DNA of 64,000 bases from Mycolicibacterium sp. HK-90 (GCF_030486405.1 NZ_CP129613.1:4588001-4652000); one strand, 5' to 3'. Counted from the first letter of the stretch, positions 10,313 through 23,840 are shown. The notes: generated by a model not told the origin, from the sequence alone. Numbers and translations: made by a program.

Positions 10313-11503
10313 TCAGCGACGCAGGATCAGGGCATCACCCTGGCCACCGGCGCCGCAGAGCGCGGCCACCGCATAGCCGGACCCCTTGCGGGCCAGCTCC
10401 AGCGCCGCATGCAGGGTGATGCGTGCCCCCGACATGCCGATCGGGTGACCGATCGCGATCGCACCGCCGTTGACGTTCACCTTCGCCGGGTCGACACCGA
10501 GCTCCTTGGTCGACGCCAACGACACCGCGGCGAACGCCTCATTGATCTCGAGGACGTCCAGCTGATCGACGCTGATGCCCTCACGCTCGAGCGCCTTCTT
10601 GATCGCGTTGGCCGGCTGGCTCTGCAGTGTGGAGTCCGGGCCGGCCACCACGCCGTGCGCGCCGATCTCACACAACCAGTCCAGGCCCAGCTCCTGCGCC
10701 TTGGCCTTGCTCATCACCACGACGGCCGCCGCACCGTCGGAGATCTGCGACGACGAGCCCGCCGTGATGGTGCCGTCCTTGCGGAAGGCCGGTCGCAGGC
10801 CACCCAGCGATTCGGCGGTCGTGTTGGCCCGGATGCCCTCGTCCTCGGCGAACTCGATCGGATCACCCTTGCGCTGCGGGATCGACACGGGAACCACCTC
10901 GTCGGCGTACACCCCGTCCTTCCACGCCGCGGCGGCCTTCTGATGCGACTGGGCGGCGAATTCGTCCTGCTCGGCGCGGGTGAACTTGTCGGTCTCGTTG
11001 CGCTGCTCGGTGAGGGCGCCCATCGGCTGGTCGGTGAACACGTCGTGCAGACCGTCGTAGGCCAGGTGGTCGACCAGCGTGGCATCGCCGTACTTGTAGC
11101 CCTCGCGGCTCTTGGGGAGCAGGTGCGGGGCCTGGCTCATCGACTCCTGGCCACCGGCCACGACGACCTCGAACTCACCGGCGCGGATCAGCTGGTCGGC
11201 CAGCGCGATCGCGTCGATGCCGGACAGGCACATCTTGTTGATCGACAGAGCCGGCACATCCCAGGGGATGCCGGCGGCCACCGCGGACTGGCGGGCGGGC
11301 ATCTGACCGGCGCCGGCGGTCAGCACCTGACCCATGATCACGTAGTCCACCAGCGAAGCGTCCACCTTCGCCTTCTCCAGGGCACCCCGGATGGCGATCG
11401 CTCCCAGGTCACTGCCCGAAAAATCCTTCAGCGAGCCCATCAACCTGCCGACCGGAGTACGTGCTCCAGCAACGATCACCGACGTGCGATTGTCCGCAGT
11501 CAT
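10313..11503 (-). CDS. fadA4: acetyl-CoA C-acetyltransferase (thiolase)
   Basis: A thiolase of 396 residues that interconverts two acetyl-CoA with acetoacetyl-CoA (biosynthetic type). Catalytic residues are visible: C92 in INKMCLSG, the NEAFA motif, H353 in [10 protein letters not shown] and C383 in CGAGGQGD. Length and motifs match the family, and it is the Rv1323 orthologue by synteny. The ATG at 11503 has a strong GGAGG ribosome site 7-8 nt upstream. It is divergent from the methylmalonyl-CoA epimerase gene, and the 83-bp gap carries a CRP-like palindrome (11534-11549) that could link both genes to cAMP signalling. Confidence 0.94.
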   Translation of the reverse strand: MTADNRTSVIVAGARTPVGRLMGSLKDFSGSDLGAIAIRGALEKAKVDASLVDYVIMGQVLTAGAGQMPARQSAVAAGIPWDVPALSINKMCLSGIDAIALADQLIRAGEFEVVVAGGQESMSQAPHLLPKSREGYKYGDATLVDHLAYDGLHDVFTDQPMGALTEQRNETDKFTRAEQDEFAAQSHQKAAAAWKDGVYADEVVPVSIPQRKGDPIEFAEDEGIRANTTAESLGGLRPAFRKDGTITAGSSSQISDGAAAVVVMSKAKAQELGLDWLCEIGAHGVVAGPDSTLQSQPANAIKKALEREGISVDQLDVLEINEAFAAVSLASTKELGVDPAKVNVNGGAIAIGHPIGMSGARITLHAALELARKGSGYAVAALCGAGGQGDALILRR

Positions 11504-11533
11504 TTCCTACCTCCAAAGCCAGGGTCCAAGAGC

Positions 11534-11549
11534 TGTGTGGGCGATCACA
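11534..11549. promoter_or_regulatory. CRP-like binding site between fadA4 and mce
   Basis: The 16-mer TGTGTGGGCGATCACA matches the mycobacterial CRP (Rv3676) pattern TGTGA-N6-TCACA at nine of ten defined positions. It lies inside an 18-bp stretch with perfect 6-bp inverted arms (TGTGTG/CACACA). It sits 31 bp upstream of fadA4 and 38 bp upstream of the epimerase start, in the only intergenic space of the divergent pair. Binding is inferred from the consensus. Confidence 0.5.
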
Positions 11550-11586
11550 CATGCGCAAACGTTCAGGTTGAGGTTACCGTTACGTT

Positions 11587-12063
11587 ATGACCGCCGATCA
11601 GGTTGATGCCCGTCCCGCACTCGCTTCCGCGCTGGTGACGGCAATCGATCATGTCGGCATCGCCGTCCCCGATCTCGATGCCGCGGCCAAGTGGTACCAC
11701 GACAACCTCGGCATGATCGTCCTCCACGAGGAGATCAACGAGGAGCAGGGCGTGCGTGAGGCCATGCTCTCGGTGCGCGGCGCGCCCAAGGGCAGCGCCC
11801 AGATCCAGCTCCTGGCCCCGCTCGATGAAAAGTCGACGATCGCCAAGTTCATCGACCGCAGCGGTCCCGGCCTGCAGCAGCTGGCTTACCGGACCAGCGA
11901 TATCGACGCGCTGAGTGAACGCCTGCGCAGCCAGGGTGTTCGGCTGCTCTACGAAGCCCCCCGCAAGGGCACAGCCAACTCGCGCATCAACTTCATCCAC
12001 CCCAAGGATGCCGGCGGCGTACTGATCGAACTGGTCGAGCCGGCCGCCGATTCAAAGCACTAA
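11587..12063 (+). CDS. mce: methylmalonyl-CoA epimerase
   Basis: A 158-residue VOC-fold protein that converts (S)- to (R)-methylmalonyl-CoA in propionyl-CoA metabolism. The signature IDHVGIAVPDLDAAAKWY starts the first beta-alpha-beta unit. The metal ligands are expected among the first-motif His, the Q of IQLL, the Q-Q/L region and the terminal E of GVLIELVE. It is the Rv1322A orthologue by synteny. The start is ATG at 11587, in a divergent arrangement with fadA4. Its TAA stop shares three bases with the stop of the convergent gene at 12060. Confidence 0.9.
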   Translation: MTADQVDARPALASALVTAIDHVGIAVPDLDAAAKWYHDNLGMIVLHEEINEEQGVREAMLSVRGAPKGSAQIQLLAPLDEKSTIAKFIDRSGPGLQQLAYRTSDIDALSERLRSQGVRLLYEAPRKGTANSRINFIHPKDAGGVLIELVEPAADSKH

Positions 12064-12341
12064 GACCACTTTCTCGTCGGGCCGCGAGTGGCCCGATTCG
12101 ACCAACACGACGTGTGCCAATGCCTACGGTCCTCGACGTCTCCGACGTCGACCGGTAGCACGACCACGTGCGCTGTCCCGATGCGGATCTCGTGATCGCA
12201 CCCAGGGCACCGATAGACCTTCACCGCGCGCGAGGCGCTGACCATCCGAACCTCGTAGTCGTAGCCGTCGGGCCCCGTCTCGACGCGCCGGGCCGGTGGC
12301 AGCGGCGCCAACCGGCGGTGTTCACGGGGCCGACGACGCAT
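12060..12341 (-). CDS. small zinc-ribbon-like protein coupled to nucS (Rv1322 position)
   Basis: A 93-residue basic protein. The N-terminus is Arg-rich ([11 protein letters not shown]) and the C-terminal half has CPGCDHEI followed about 25 residues later by HWHTSCW, a plausible four-ligand zinc site. Actinobacterial relatives are often labelled 'ATP/GTP-binding protein', but no P-loop is visible here and I would not use that name. The ATG at 12341 overlaps the nucS stop as TGATG, so it is probably translationally coupled to nucS. The pair is also adjacent in M. tuberculosis (Rv1321/Rv1322). The function is unknown; a nucleic-acid role is suggested only by context and charge. Confidence 0.75.
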   Translation of the reverse strand: MRRRPREHRRLAPLPPARRVETGPDGYDYEVRMVSASRAVKVYRCPGCDHEIRIGTAHVVVLPVDVGDVEDRRHWHTSCWSNRATRGPTRKWS

Positions 12342-13012
12342 CAGAACAGCCGGTACTCGTCGCTGTCCATGCCCCGCATCTGATCGTAATCCAATGTCAC
12401 ACAACGTATTCCGCGGTCAGTAGCCAGGGTTCGGGCCTGCGGCTTGATCTGTTGGGCGGCGAACACACCCGTCACCGGAGCCAGCACGGTGTCGCGGTTG
12501 AGCAGTTCGAGGTAGCGCGTCAGCTGTTCGACGCCGTCGATCTCCCCGCGGCGTTTGATCTCCACAGCCACCGAGCGACCGAGCTCGTCACGGCACATCA
12601 GATCCACCGGGCCGATCGCGGTGGGGTACTCACGGCGCACCAGGGTGTAGCCGGCGCCCAGCAGTTCGACATGCTCGGCCAAAAGGACCTGCAGGTGCGC
12701 CTCCACGCCGTCCTTCACCAAGCCGGGATCGACCCCGAGTTCATGGCTGGAGTCGTGCTCGACATCCTCAACCGTGATACGCAACTGTTCGCCTGCCTTG
12801 TTCTCGACCACCCAGACCGGCACGCCGTCGCCGTCATTCTCGGTGAGCCAGCAGGGCGGACTCATCCAGTTCAGCGGCTTGTAAGCGCGATCGTCGGCAT
12901 GGACACTGACCGAACCGTCGGACTTGAACAACAACAGCCTGCGGGCCGAAGGCAGGTGGGCGGTCAGCCGCCCGACATAGTCGACGGTGCACTGGGCAAT
13001 CACGAGGCGCAC
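12341..13012 (-). CDS. nucS: mismatch-specific endonuclease NucS/EndoMS
   Basis: A 223-residue RecB-like nuclease that cuts both strands at mismatches and provides the non-MutS mismatch repair of actinobacteria. The N-terminal dimerisation/DNA-binding part starts [15 protein letters not shown]. The catalytic part shows D137 (GPVDL), E151 and K153 ([14 protein letters not shown]), whose spacing matches D160/E174/K176 of the archaeal enzyme. GTG at 13012 gives the conserved N-terminus; the reading frame extends upstream to 13084 but those residues are not family-like and would run into the divergent cyclase gene. It is the Rv1321 orthologue. The lack of MutS/MutL in mycobacteria makes this gene the main guard against mutators. 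Confidence 0.95.
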   Translation of the reverse strand: MRLVIAQCTVDYVGRLTAHLPSARRLLLFKSDGSVSVHADDRAYKPLNWMSPPCWLTENDGDGVPVWVVENKAGEQLRITVEDVEHDSSHELGVDPGLVKDGVEAHLQVLLAEHVELLGAGYTLVRREYPTAIGPVDLMCRDELGRSVAVEIKRRGEIDGVEQLTRYLELLNRDTVLAPVTGVFAAQQIKPQARTLATDRGIRCVTLDYDQMRGMDSDEYRLF

Positions 13013-13059
13013 TCGAACCACCTTAGGGGCATCCCCGGACGAACTAGGCTGACGCCACA

Positions 13060-14667
13060 ATGAACTCCGACAAATCGCTGGCACGACGGCTGGGCCGAGT
13101 CCTTGAGGGCGTTACCCGCCAGAGCAGCCGGCTTCCGGCGACCACACCGGAATACGGTTCGTGGGTGCTGGGCCGGGTATCGGAGAGCCAGCGCCGCCGC
13201 AGGGTTCGCATCCAGGCCATCCTCACGGCGTTCGTGATCCTGGGAAACCTGCTCGGCATCTGCATCTCGATGATCATCGTCACGGTGCTGTTCCCCACCC
13301 CGGCTGTGTTCGCTCCGTCAGTCCGCTGGATCACCTTCATCGTGGCGCCCATCTACATGGCCACAGCCTTGATCGTGGGGGTGTTCTGGGCGACAACCCG
13401 GGTGATCGACAACGTGCGCTGGGCCATCGAGGAACGCCCGCCCACTGTGGCCGATCAACGGAACACCTTCCTCGCCCCGTTCCGGCTGACCCGTGTACTG
13501 CTGTTCCTCTGGGGAGTGGGCACCGCGCTGCTGACGACCCTCTACGGACTCGTCGACACCAACTACATTCCGAAGTTCCTACTGGGCATCAGTTTTCCCG
13601 GGATCGTGGTGTCGGTCAGTTGTCATCTCTTTACCGAGTTCGCACTACGGCCGGTGGCCGCGCAGGCACTGGAGGCCGGCCCGCCGCCGATCCGGCTGGC
13701 TCCAGGCATCATGGGCCGCACCATGGTGGTGTGGGCACTGAGCTCGGGCGTCCCGATCGTGGGGATCATGTTGGCGGCGATGTTCTCCGTGACGCTGAAC
13801 AACCTGACCCCGACCCAATTCGCTTACGCCGTCATCGGTCTCGGCTCGTTCGCGTTGGTATTCGGCTTCCTGCTGATGTGGATCCTGTCCTATCTGACCG
13901 CCACACCCATCCGCGTGGTGCGCGCTGCCCTCAACCGTGTCGAACAGGGCGATCTGGACACCAATCTCGTGGTGTTCGACGGCACCGAACTGGGCCAGCT
14001 GCAGCGCGGGTTCAACTCGATGGTGCACGGTCTGCGCGAGCGTGAACGGGTGCGCGACCTGTTCGGCCGCCACGTCGGCCGCGAGGTCGCCGCGCTGGCC
14101 GAGCAGGAAAGGCCCGTCCTCGGCGGCGAGGAGCGCCACGCCGCAGTGATTTTCGTCGACGTCATCGGATCGACGCAGCTGGTGACCACGCGACCCGCGG
14201 TCGAGGTGGTCGACCTGCTCAACAGGTTCTTCGCGGTCATCGTCGATGAGGTCGACAATCACCGGGGCCTGGTGAACAAGTTCGAGGGCGACGCGATCCT
14301 CGCCGTGTTCGGTGCGCCGGTGTCGCTGGACAATGCCGAGGACGAAGCCCTGGCGGCCGCCCGGGCAATCGCACGGCGGCTGCGTGCGGAGGTGCCCGAA
14401 CTCGAAGCCGGTATCGGCGTTGCGGCCGGCCAGGTGGTCGCGGGCAACGTGGGCGCCAAACAACGGTTCGAATACACCGTGATCGGCGAGCCGGTCAACG
14501 AGGCGGCGCGGCTCTGCGACTTCTCCAAGCAGGTACCGGGACATCTGGTCGCCTCGTCGGACACCATCGCCAACGCGTCCGAAACGGAAAGGTCGCGTTG
14601 GTCGCTGGGCGAATCGGTCACCTTGCGCGGCCTGGGCGAGCCGACCCGGGTGGCCGTGCCCGCCTAA
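13060..14667 (+). CDS. membrane-bound class III adenylate cyclase with HAMP domain
   Basis: A 535-residue protein of the Rv1318c/Rv1319c/Rv1320c type. About six membrane segments lie between residues 52 and 282, then a HAMP linker ([19 protein letters not shown]) and a C-terminal cyclase domain (about 350-520). Metal-binding aspartates are D367 (FVDVIGS) and D411 (KFEGDAIL); K407 is the likely adenine-specifying lysine, and VNEAAR supplies the transition-state Asn and Arg. It should make cAMP in response to an unknown membrane signal. It is divergent from nucS, with 47 bp between starts. Its TAA stop shares bases with the convergent glutaminase stop at 14664-14667. Confidence 0.92.
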   Translation: MNSDKSLARRLGRVLEGVTRQSSRLPATTPEYGSWVLGRVSESQRRRRVRIQAILTAFVILGNLLGICISMIIVTVLFPTPAVFAPSVRWITFIVAPIYMATALIVGVFWATTRVIDNVRWAIEERPPTVADQRNTFLAPFRLTRVLLFLWGVGTALLTTLYGLVDTNYIPKFLLGISFPGIVVSVSCHLFTEFALRPVAAQALEAGPPPIRLAPGIMGRTMVVWALSSGVPIVGIMLAAMFSVTLNNLTPTQFAYAVIGLGSFALVFGFLLMWILSYLTATPIRVVRAALNRVEQGDLDTNLVVFDGTELGQLQRGFNSMVHGLRERERVRDLFGRHVGREVAALAEQERPVLGGEERHAAVIFVDVIGSTQLVTTRPAVEVVDLLNRFFAVIVDEVDNHRGLVNKFEGDAILAVFGAPVSLDNAEDEALAAARAIARRLRAEVPELEAGIGVAAGQVVAGNVGAKQRFEYTVIGEPVNEAARLCDFSKQVPGHLVASSDTIANASETERSRWSLGESVTLRGLGEPTRVAVPA

Positions 14668-15947
14668 CCGGCACCCGACTGCCGCGCGGCCTCCAACGCC
14701 TCGTCGACGGTGCCGAACACGATGCCGTCGTAATCGGCGCGCCGGTCGGCGGGAACCACCCGGCCGTCCGGGTCGACGAGGTAGGCCTCCTTGCCCGCGG
14801 CGGTCAGGCCGGCCCGCATGCCGGTCAGCATTCCGCGCGCGGCATTGTCGATGTCGTCGACCCGGGTGACGTCCAGAACGGCGACCTCGTACTGTCCACG
14901 GTCCTGCTCGGCGGTCCGCAGCACCTGTTCGGCACCGGCGAACAGCAGATCACCTTGAACCTCATACACCCGGACGCCCGGGCCGGCATCGAATACCGCC
15001 CGCAACGTCGCCGACGACTCGCGGCTGACGGTGAGGAAATGCAATCCCAGCTGTGAGGACAGGTTTCGGCACACCTCCACCCCACGAACACTGTTGCCGC
15101 GGGGATCCAGGCGCGGCGAGTAGACCCCGATGCCGAGCTGCCCGGGAAGCACCGCGACGATGCCGCCTCCGACGCCACTCTTGGCAGGCATACCCACGGC
15201 ACTGACCCAATCCCCCGCCGCGTCGTACATGCCGCACGTCACCATCACGCTCAGGGTGCGACGCACCACGTTGGCGTCCGTCACCCGGCGGCCGGTCAAC
15301 GGGTTGAGTCCGCCCCGGGCCAGCGTCGCAGCCATGCGGGCCAGGTCGGTGCTGGTCACCTTGACCGAGCACTGCCGGAAATACACGTCGAGGACCTCAT
15401 CCGGATCACCCTCCAGCACACCGAAACTGGTGAGCATGTAGGCGATGGCCCGGTTGCGGTTTCCGGTCGCCTTCTCCGACGCGTAAACAGCCGGGTCGAA
15501 ATCGAGGCTACGGCCGGCGCATGCCGAGTAGAACTGGTGGATCCGATCGAAACGTTCGTCGGCATCGACACCGGGTATCAGCGAAACCGCGGCGATGGCA
15601 CCGGCATTGATCATCGGGTTCTTCGGCGTCTTGGTGGCCTTGTCGACACTGATCTCGTTGAAGGCCTCACCAGAGGGCTCTACGCCGATGCGGGCATCGA
15701 CGGCATCCTGACCGAGCTGATCCAGGGCCAGCGCATAGGTGAACGGCTTCGAGATCGACTGGATGGTGAATTCCAGTGCGCTGTCTCCGGATTCGTAAAC
15801 ATAGCCGTCGGAGGACGACAGGCTGAGGCCGAATCCGTCGGGGTCGACATTGGCCAGCTCCGGGATATAGCTTGCCGGGGCGCCATCGCGCAGGCCGATC
15901 TGCTCGGCACGAATCTGGTCCAGGTACTTCTGCACCAGAGCGGCCAC
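14664..15947 (-). CDS. glsA: glutaminase A with C-terminal STAS domain
   Basis: A serine-dependent glutaminase converting glutamine to glutamate and ammonia. From the GTG at 15947 it is 427 residues. The catalytic S64-x-x-K67 pair is in QSISKPFT, and EKATGNRNRAIAYML and SGVGGGIVAVLPG are typical of the family. The last ~110 residues form a STAS domain (VYEVQGDLLFAGAEQV), an extension found in several actinobacterial glutaminases. The frame continues upstream to an ATG at 16040, but that would overlap the divergent ada/alkA gene and adds residues that do not look like the family. No clear ribosome site marks either start. Confidence 0.88.
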   Translation of the reverse strand: MAALVQKYLDQIRAEQIGLRDGAPASYIPELANVDPDGFGLSLSSSDGYVYESGDSALEFTIQSISKPFTYALALDQLGQDAVDARIGVEPSGEAFNEISVDKATKTPKNPMINAGAIAAVSLIPGVDADERFDRIHQFYSACAGRSLDFDPAVYASEKATGNRNRAIAYMLTSFGVLEGDPDEVLDVYFRQCSVKVTSTDLARMAATLARGGLNPLTGRRVTDANVVRRTLSVMVTCGMYDAAGDWVSAVGMPAKSGVGGGIVAVLPGQLGIGVYSPRLDPRGNSVRGVEVCRNLSSQLGLHFLTVSRESSATLRAVFDAGPGVRVYEVQGDLLFAGAEQVLRTAEQDRGQYEVAVLDVTRVDDIDNAARGMLTGMRAGLTAAGKEAYLVDPDGRVVPADRRADYDGIVFGTVDEALEAARQSGAG

Positions 15948-16034
15948 GAGATGCAGTCTAGTCGGGAGCCCGCTCCCACTACGATGTCGTTTTTCCGCTA
16001 GTCGTGCACCGTCAGGCGTGCCATCGTGGAGCAC

Positions 16035-17528
16035 ATGCACGAGGATTTCGACCGCTGTTACCGGGCCGTCCAGTCCAAGGACGCCCGGTTCGACGGCTGG
16101 TTCGTCACCGCCGTGCTCACCACGGGCATCTACTGCCGCCCCAGCTGTCCGGTGCGCCCGCCGTTCGCCCGCAACATGCGTTTCTACCCGACCGCGGCCG
16201 CCGCGCAGGCTGCCGGCTTCCGAGCGTGCAAGCGATGCCGCCCTGATGCGTCCCCGGGCTCGCCCGAATGGAATGTGCGTGGCGATGTCGTCGCCCGGTG
16301 TATGCGGCTGATCGCAGACGGCACCGTGGACCGCGAAGGAGTGACGGGGCTGGCCGCCCGAATCGGTTACACCACCCGGCAGTTACAGCGCATCATGCAG
16401 GCCGAACTGGGCGCGAATCCCCTGGCCCTGGCCCGGGCTCAACGGGCCCAGACAGCCCGGGTGTTGATCGAAACCACCGAATTACCGTTCGCCGATGTGG
16501 CATTCGCCGCCGGCTTCGCCAGCATCCGGCAGTTCAACGACACCGTCCGTGCGGTGAGTGATCTGACGCCGACGCAGCTGCGGGAACGTGCCCGCCGGCG
16601 GTTCGCCGCCGACGCCTCTGCAGCCCCCGGGGTGTTGTCGCTGCGGTTACCGGTCCGGACCCCGTTCTCCTACGAAGGGTTGTTCGGCCACCTGGCAGCC
16701 AGCGCCGTGCGCGGTTTGGAGGAGGTGCGCGACGGCCAGTACCGGCGAACCCTGCGGCTGCCGCATGGCCACGGCGTGGTGGGCCTGGCGCCCCAACCCG
16801 ATCACGTGCGGTGCCAGCTGGTCCTCGACGACTTCCGCGACCTCTCTGCTGCCATCGCCCGCTGCCGGCGCCTGCTGGACCTCGATGCCGACCCCGAGGC
16901 AGTCGTGGAGACGTTGCAGGCGGACCCGAACCTGGCCGCGGTGGTGGCGAAGGCCCCGGGACAGCGCATCCCCCGCACCGTGGACGAATCCGAACTGGCA
17001 CTCCGGGTGGTCATCGGCCAGCAGGTGTCGATCAAGGCGGCGCGAACCCATGTGGGACGCCTCGTCATTCGATACGGGACTCCGATCACCGACGAAGCGG
17101 GCGGTCTGACGCACGTGTTCCCCAGTAACGCCGATCTGGCCGACCTGGACCCCGACCACCTGGCGATGCCTACGTCCAGACGTCGGACGGTGGCCGCCCT
17201 GGTGCGGGCGATCGCCGATGGCGAGCTCGTCCTCGACCCGGGCTGCGACTGGGACCGGGCCCGTGAGCAACTCCTGGCGCTTCCCGGGGTGGGGCCGTGG
17301 ACGACCGAGGTGATCTCCATGCGCGGACTGGGCGACCCCGACGCCTTTCCAGCCACCGATCTCGGGGTCCGGGCGGCGGCCACGCTTCTCGACCTTCCGG
17401 CCGATCGCCTCGTGGAGCACAGCACCCGATGGAGACCCTGGCGTGCGTACGCGACCCAACACCTCTGGACCACACTGGACCACGCGGTGAACCACTGGCC
17501 CCCGCACGATCAACAGGAGACGTCATGA
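16035..17528 (+). CDS. alkA: Ada-AlkA fusion: AraC-type activator, DNA-methylphosphotriester repair and 3-methyladenine glycosylase
   Basis: A 497-residue fusion, orthologue of Rv1317c. The Ada N-terminal zinc domain carries C34/C38 (GIYCRPSCPVRP) and CKRC, one of which accepts methyl from phosphotriesters. An AraC helix-turn-helix follows (ARIGYTTRQLQRIM). The C-terminal half is a HhH-GPD DNA glycosylase (LPGVGPWTTEVISMRGLGD, catalytic Asp in FPATDLG). It should sense alkylation damage and excise 3-methyladenine. I chose ATG at 16035, matching the M. tuberculosis N-terminus, over GTG at 16026. Its TGA overlaps the ogt ATG (ATGA), giving a two-gene adaptive-response operon. Confidence 0.93.
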   Translation: MHEDFDRCYRAVQSKDARFDGWFVTAVLTTGIYCRPSCPVRPPFARNMRFYPTAAAAQAAGFRACKRCRPDASPGSPEWNVRGDVVARCMRLIADGTVDREGVTGLAARIGYTTRQLQRIMQAELGANPLALARAQRAQTARVLIETTELPFADVAFAAGFASIRQFNDTVRAVSDLTPTQLRERARRRFAADASAAPGVLSLRLPVRTPFSYEGLFGHLAASAVRGLEEVRDGQYRRTLRLPHGHGVVGLAPQPDHVRCQLVLDDFRDLSAAIARCRRLLDLDADPEAVVETLQADPNLAAVVAKAPGQRIPRTVDESELALRVVIGQQVSIKAARTHVGRLVIRYGTPITDEAGGLTHVFPSNADLADLDPDHLAMPTSRRRTVAALVRAIADGELVLDPGCDWDRAREQLLALPGVGPWTTEVISMRGLGDPDAFPATDLGVRAAATLLDLPADRLVEHSTRWRPWRAYATQHLWTTLDHAVNHWPPHDQQETS

Positions 17529-18022
17529 CAACACTGCAATGCCGCACCGTGGACAGCCCGGTGGGTCTGTTGACCCTGGCCGGCCGTGACGGACGGCTGA
17601 TGCATCTCCGGATGGTCGATCAGACGTATGAGCCGAGCCGTACCGGCTGGGAAGCCGACGACACCGCTTTTCCCGACGCCGTGGAGCAGTTGGCCGCGTA
17701 CTTCGCCGGCGAACTGACTGAGTTCGATCTCGAGCTGGACATGGTGGGAACACAGTTTCAGCGCCGGGTGTGGGAAGCGTTGCGAACCATTCCGTACGGG
17801 GAGACGTGCTCCTACGGCGAGCTCGCTCGCCAGATCGGGTCACCCGCTGCATTCCGGGCAGTCGGCCTGGCCAATGGGCACAATCCGATCGGAATCATCG
17901 TGCCGTGCCATCGGGTGATAGGCGCCAACGGCAGCCTCACCGGTTATGGCGGGGGCCTCGACCGCAAACGGGCATTGTTGGAATTGGAAAAGAGCCGCGC
18001 GACGCCGGCACTTTTCAATTAA
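17525..18022 (+). CDS. ogt: O6-methylguanine-DNA methyltransferase
   Basis: A 165-residue suicide methyltransferase that removes methyl from O6 of guanine. The active site is C128 in VPCHRV, followed by the usual NGSLTGYGGGLDRKR. The recognition-helix arginine lies in AFRAVGLANGHNP. It starts with the ATG embedded in the ada/alkA stop (ATGA) and is the Rv1316c orthologue. It ends 97 nt before the convergent 5S rRNA gene, with two strong hairpins in between. Confidence 0.96.
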   Translation: MTTLQCRTVDSPVGLLTLAGRDGRLMHLRMVDQTYEPSRTGWEADDTAFPDAVEQLAAYFAGELTEFDLELDMVGTQFQRRVWEALRTIPYGETCSYGELARQIGSPAAFRAVGLANGHNPIGIIVPCHRVIGANGSLTGYGGGLDRKRALLELEKSRATPALFN

Positions 18023-18028
18023 GAGTCG

Positions 18029-18060
18029 AGGGGTTTTCAATTCATCGATTGAAAACCCCT
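18029..18060. terminator. hairpin downstream of ogt, probably bidirectional
   Basis: A perfect 13-bp inverted repeat (arms 18029-18041 and 18048-18060, AGGGGTTTTCAAT/ATTGAAAACCCCT) with a 6-nt loop, seven bases after the ogt stop. A/T-rich stem ends give short T runs in either direction. It lies between convergent ogt and the rRNA operon and probably ends ogt transcription. Confidence 0.7.
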
Positions 18061-18073
18061 GAAAGCACAAATG

Positions 18074-18107
18074 CCCGGGCCCTCCGATCGAAATCGGAGG
18101 GCCCGGG
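18074..18107 (-). terminator. rRNA operon terminator
   Basis: A perfect 15-bp GC-rich inverted repeat (arms 18074-18088 and 18093-18107, CCCGGGCCCTCCGAT/ATCGGAGGGCCCGGG) with the tetraloop CGAA. It begins 11 nt beyond the 3' end of 5S rRNA on the minus strand and is followed there by CATTTGTGC, only moderately T-rich. It is the obvious transcription end of the rrn operon. Confidence 0.85.
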
Positions 18108-18118
18108 ACTTAATTTGT

Positions 18119-18233
18119 GTTCGGCGGTGTCCTACTTTTCCACCCGTGTGGGTAGTATCATCGGCGCTGGCAGGCTTAGCTTCCGGGTTCGGGATGGGAC
18201 CGGGCGTTTCCCTGCCGCTATGGACCGCCGTAA
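18119..18233 (-). rRNA. rrf: 5S ribosomal RNA
   Basis: The minus strand from 18233 reads TTACGGCGGTCC and ends at GGACACCGCCGAACA. It shows the mycobacterial 5S core GGGAAACGCCCGGTCC and GAACCCGGAAGCTAAGCC. The length of about 115 nt is normal. It is the last gene of the rrs-rrl-rrf operon. Ends are good to within one or two bases. Confidence 0.95.
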
Positions 18234-18390
18234 CTTTATTCACCCGTTTCTGGGTGTAAACCTGTGTGTTTTGGTGGTGGGGTGCGGGTTGCACTCCGAC
18301 ACGAGGTCGTGGTGTTCATGAATTGTGGTTGCGAGGTCAGATATGCGTCTTACATTTTGTCAACTCACCATTGTTTTGGTGTTTGTTGGT

Positions 18391-23377
<4,987 letters not shown>

Positions 23378-23535
23378 CTCCCCAGCCAAAAACCAGGGCA
23401 GAATTACAAGTTCAGAACAATCTGACCTAAACAAAAGACACCAAACAAACTGGCATCAAAAAACAAAACCACCCACCATGATCGGAAGACGGGGAGTCCC
23501 CCAAGATGAGTGGCAAAAACAACAAACAAAAACCA

Positions 23536-23566
23536 CCAAACACACTATTGAGTTCTCAAACAACAG
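23536..23566 (-). promoter_or_regulatory. rRNA leader antitermination/processing motif
   Basis: The minus strand reads GTTGTTTGAGAACTC followed by AATAGTGTGTTTGG, a block strongly conserved in mycobacterial rRNA leaders between the promoters and 16S. It includes the Nus-dependent antitermination boxes. The assignment rests on recalled conservation and position. Confidence 0.7.
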
Positions 23567-23606
23567 ACTTTTTTGCTTTGCTGCCCTATTTTGGGGCAAC
23601 CCCACC

Positions 23607-23636
23607 AGCTTAATTTGAATCTTGCCGGTGAGTCAA
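23607..23636 (-). promoter_or_regulatory. rrn promoter, proximal
   Basis: On the minus strand, -35 TTGACT (23631-23636), an 18-bp spacer and -10 TAAGCT (23607-23612), about 230 nt before 16S. The sequence after the -10 (GGTGGGGTTGCCCCA) is nearly the same as after the distal promoter, suggesting duplication. Confidence 0.7.
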
Positions 23637-23682
23637 GTTGCCTCGTTTTGGCTTATTTCATCCGGTCTGAGGCAACCTCGCC

Positions 23683-23712
23683 AGCTTAGTACGATCTCCG
23701 CTGGCTTGTCAA
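23683..23712 (-). promoter_or_regulatory. rrn promoter, distal
   Basis: On the minus strand, a perfect -35 TTGACA (23707-23712), an 18-bp spacer and -10 TAAGCT (23683-23688). It lies 76 bp upstream of the proximal copy with matching -10 and early transcribed sequence (GGCGAGGTTGCCTCA). Confidence 0.75.
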
Positions 23713-23774
23713 GTCGCTGTGGCCCGGGCTCTTTCTCCCCGCTCCGCGGCGACTTCAAAAGATTAGCGCGGGCC

Positions 23775-23802
23775 AGCCTACAAGGTCAAATCGGCTGGTC
23801 AA
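23775..23802 (-). promoter_or_regulatory. possible third rrn promoter near the murA stop
   Basis: On the minus strand, TTGACC (23797-23802), a 16-bp spacer and TAGGCT (23775-23780), about 40 bp after the murA stop. It resembles the two downstream promoters but is weaker and has a shorter spacer. Confidence 0.4.
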
Positions 23803-23840
23803 CGGCATTTCGAGACTGAAGGACAGGCTCGAAGTGCTGT

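Larger units (their letters stand above)
23378..23840 (-). other. rRNA operon leader and promoter region between murA and rrs
   Basis: This 463-bp gap between the murA stop and rrs carries no gene. On the minus strand it holds two or three sigma-A-type promoters (listed separately), then an A/T-rich transcribed leader with the conserved antitermination/processing motif at 23536-23566. Sitting directly downstream of murA is the position of the mycobacterial rrnA operon. Confidence 0.85.
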
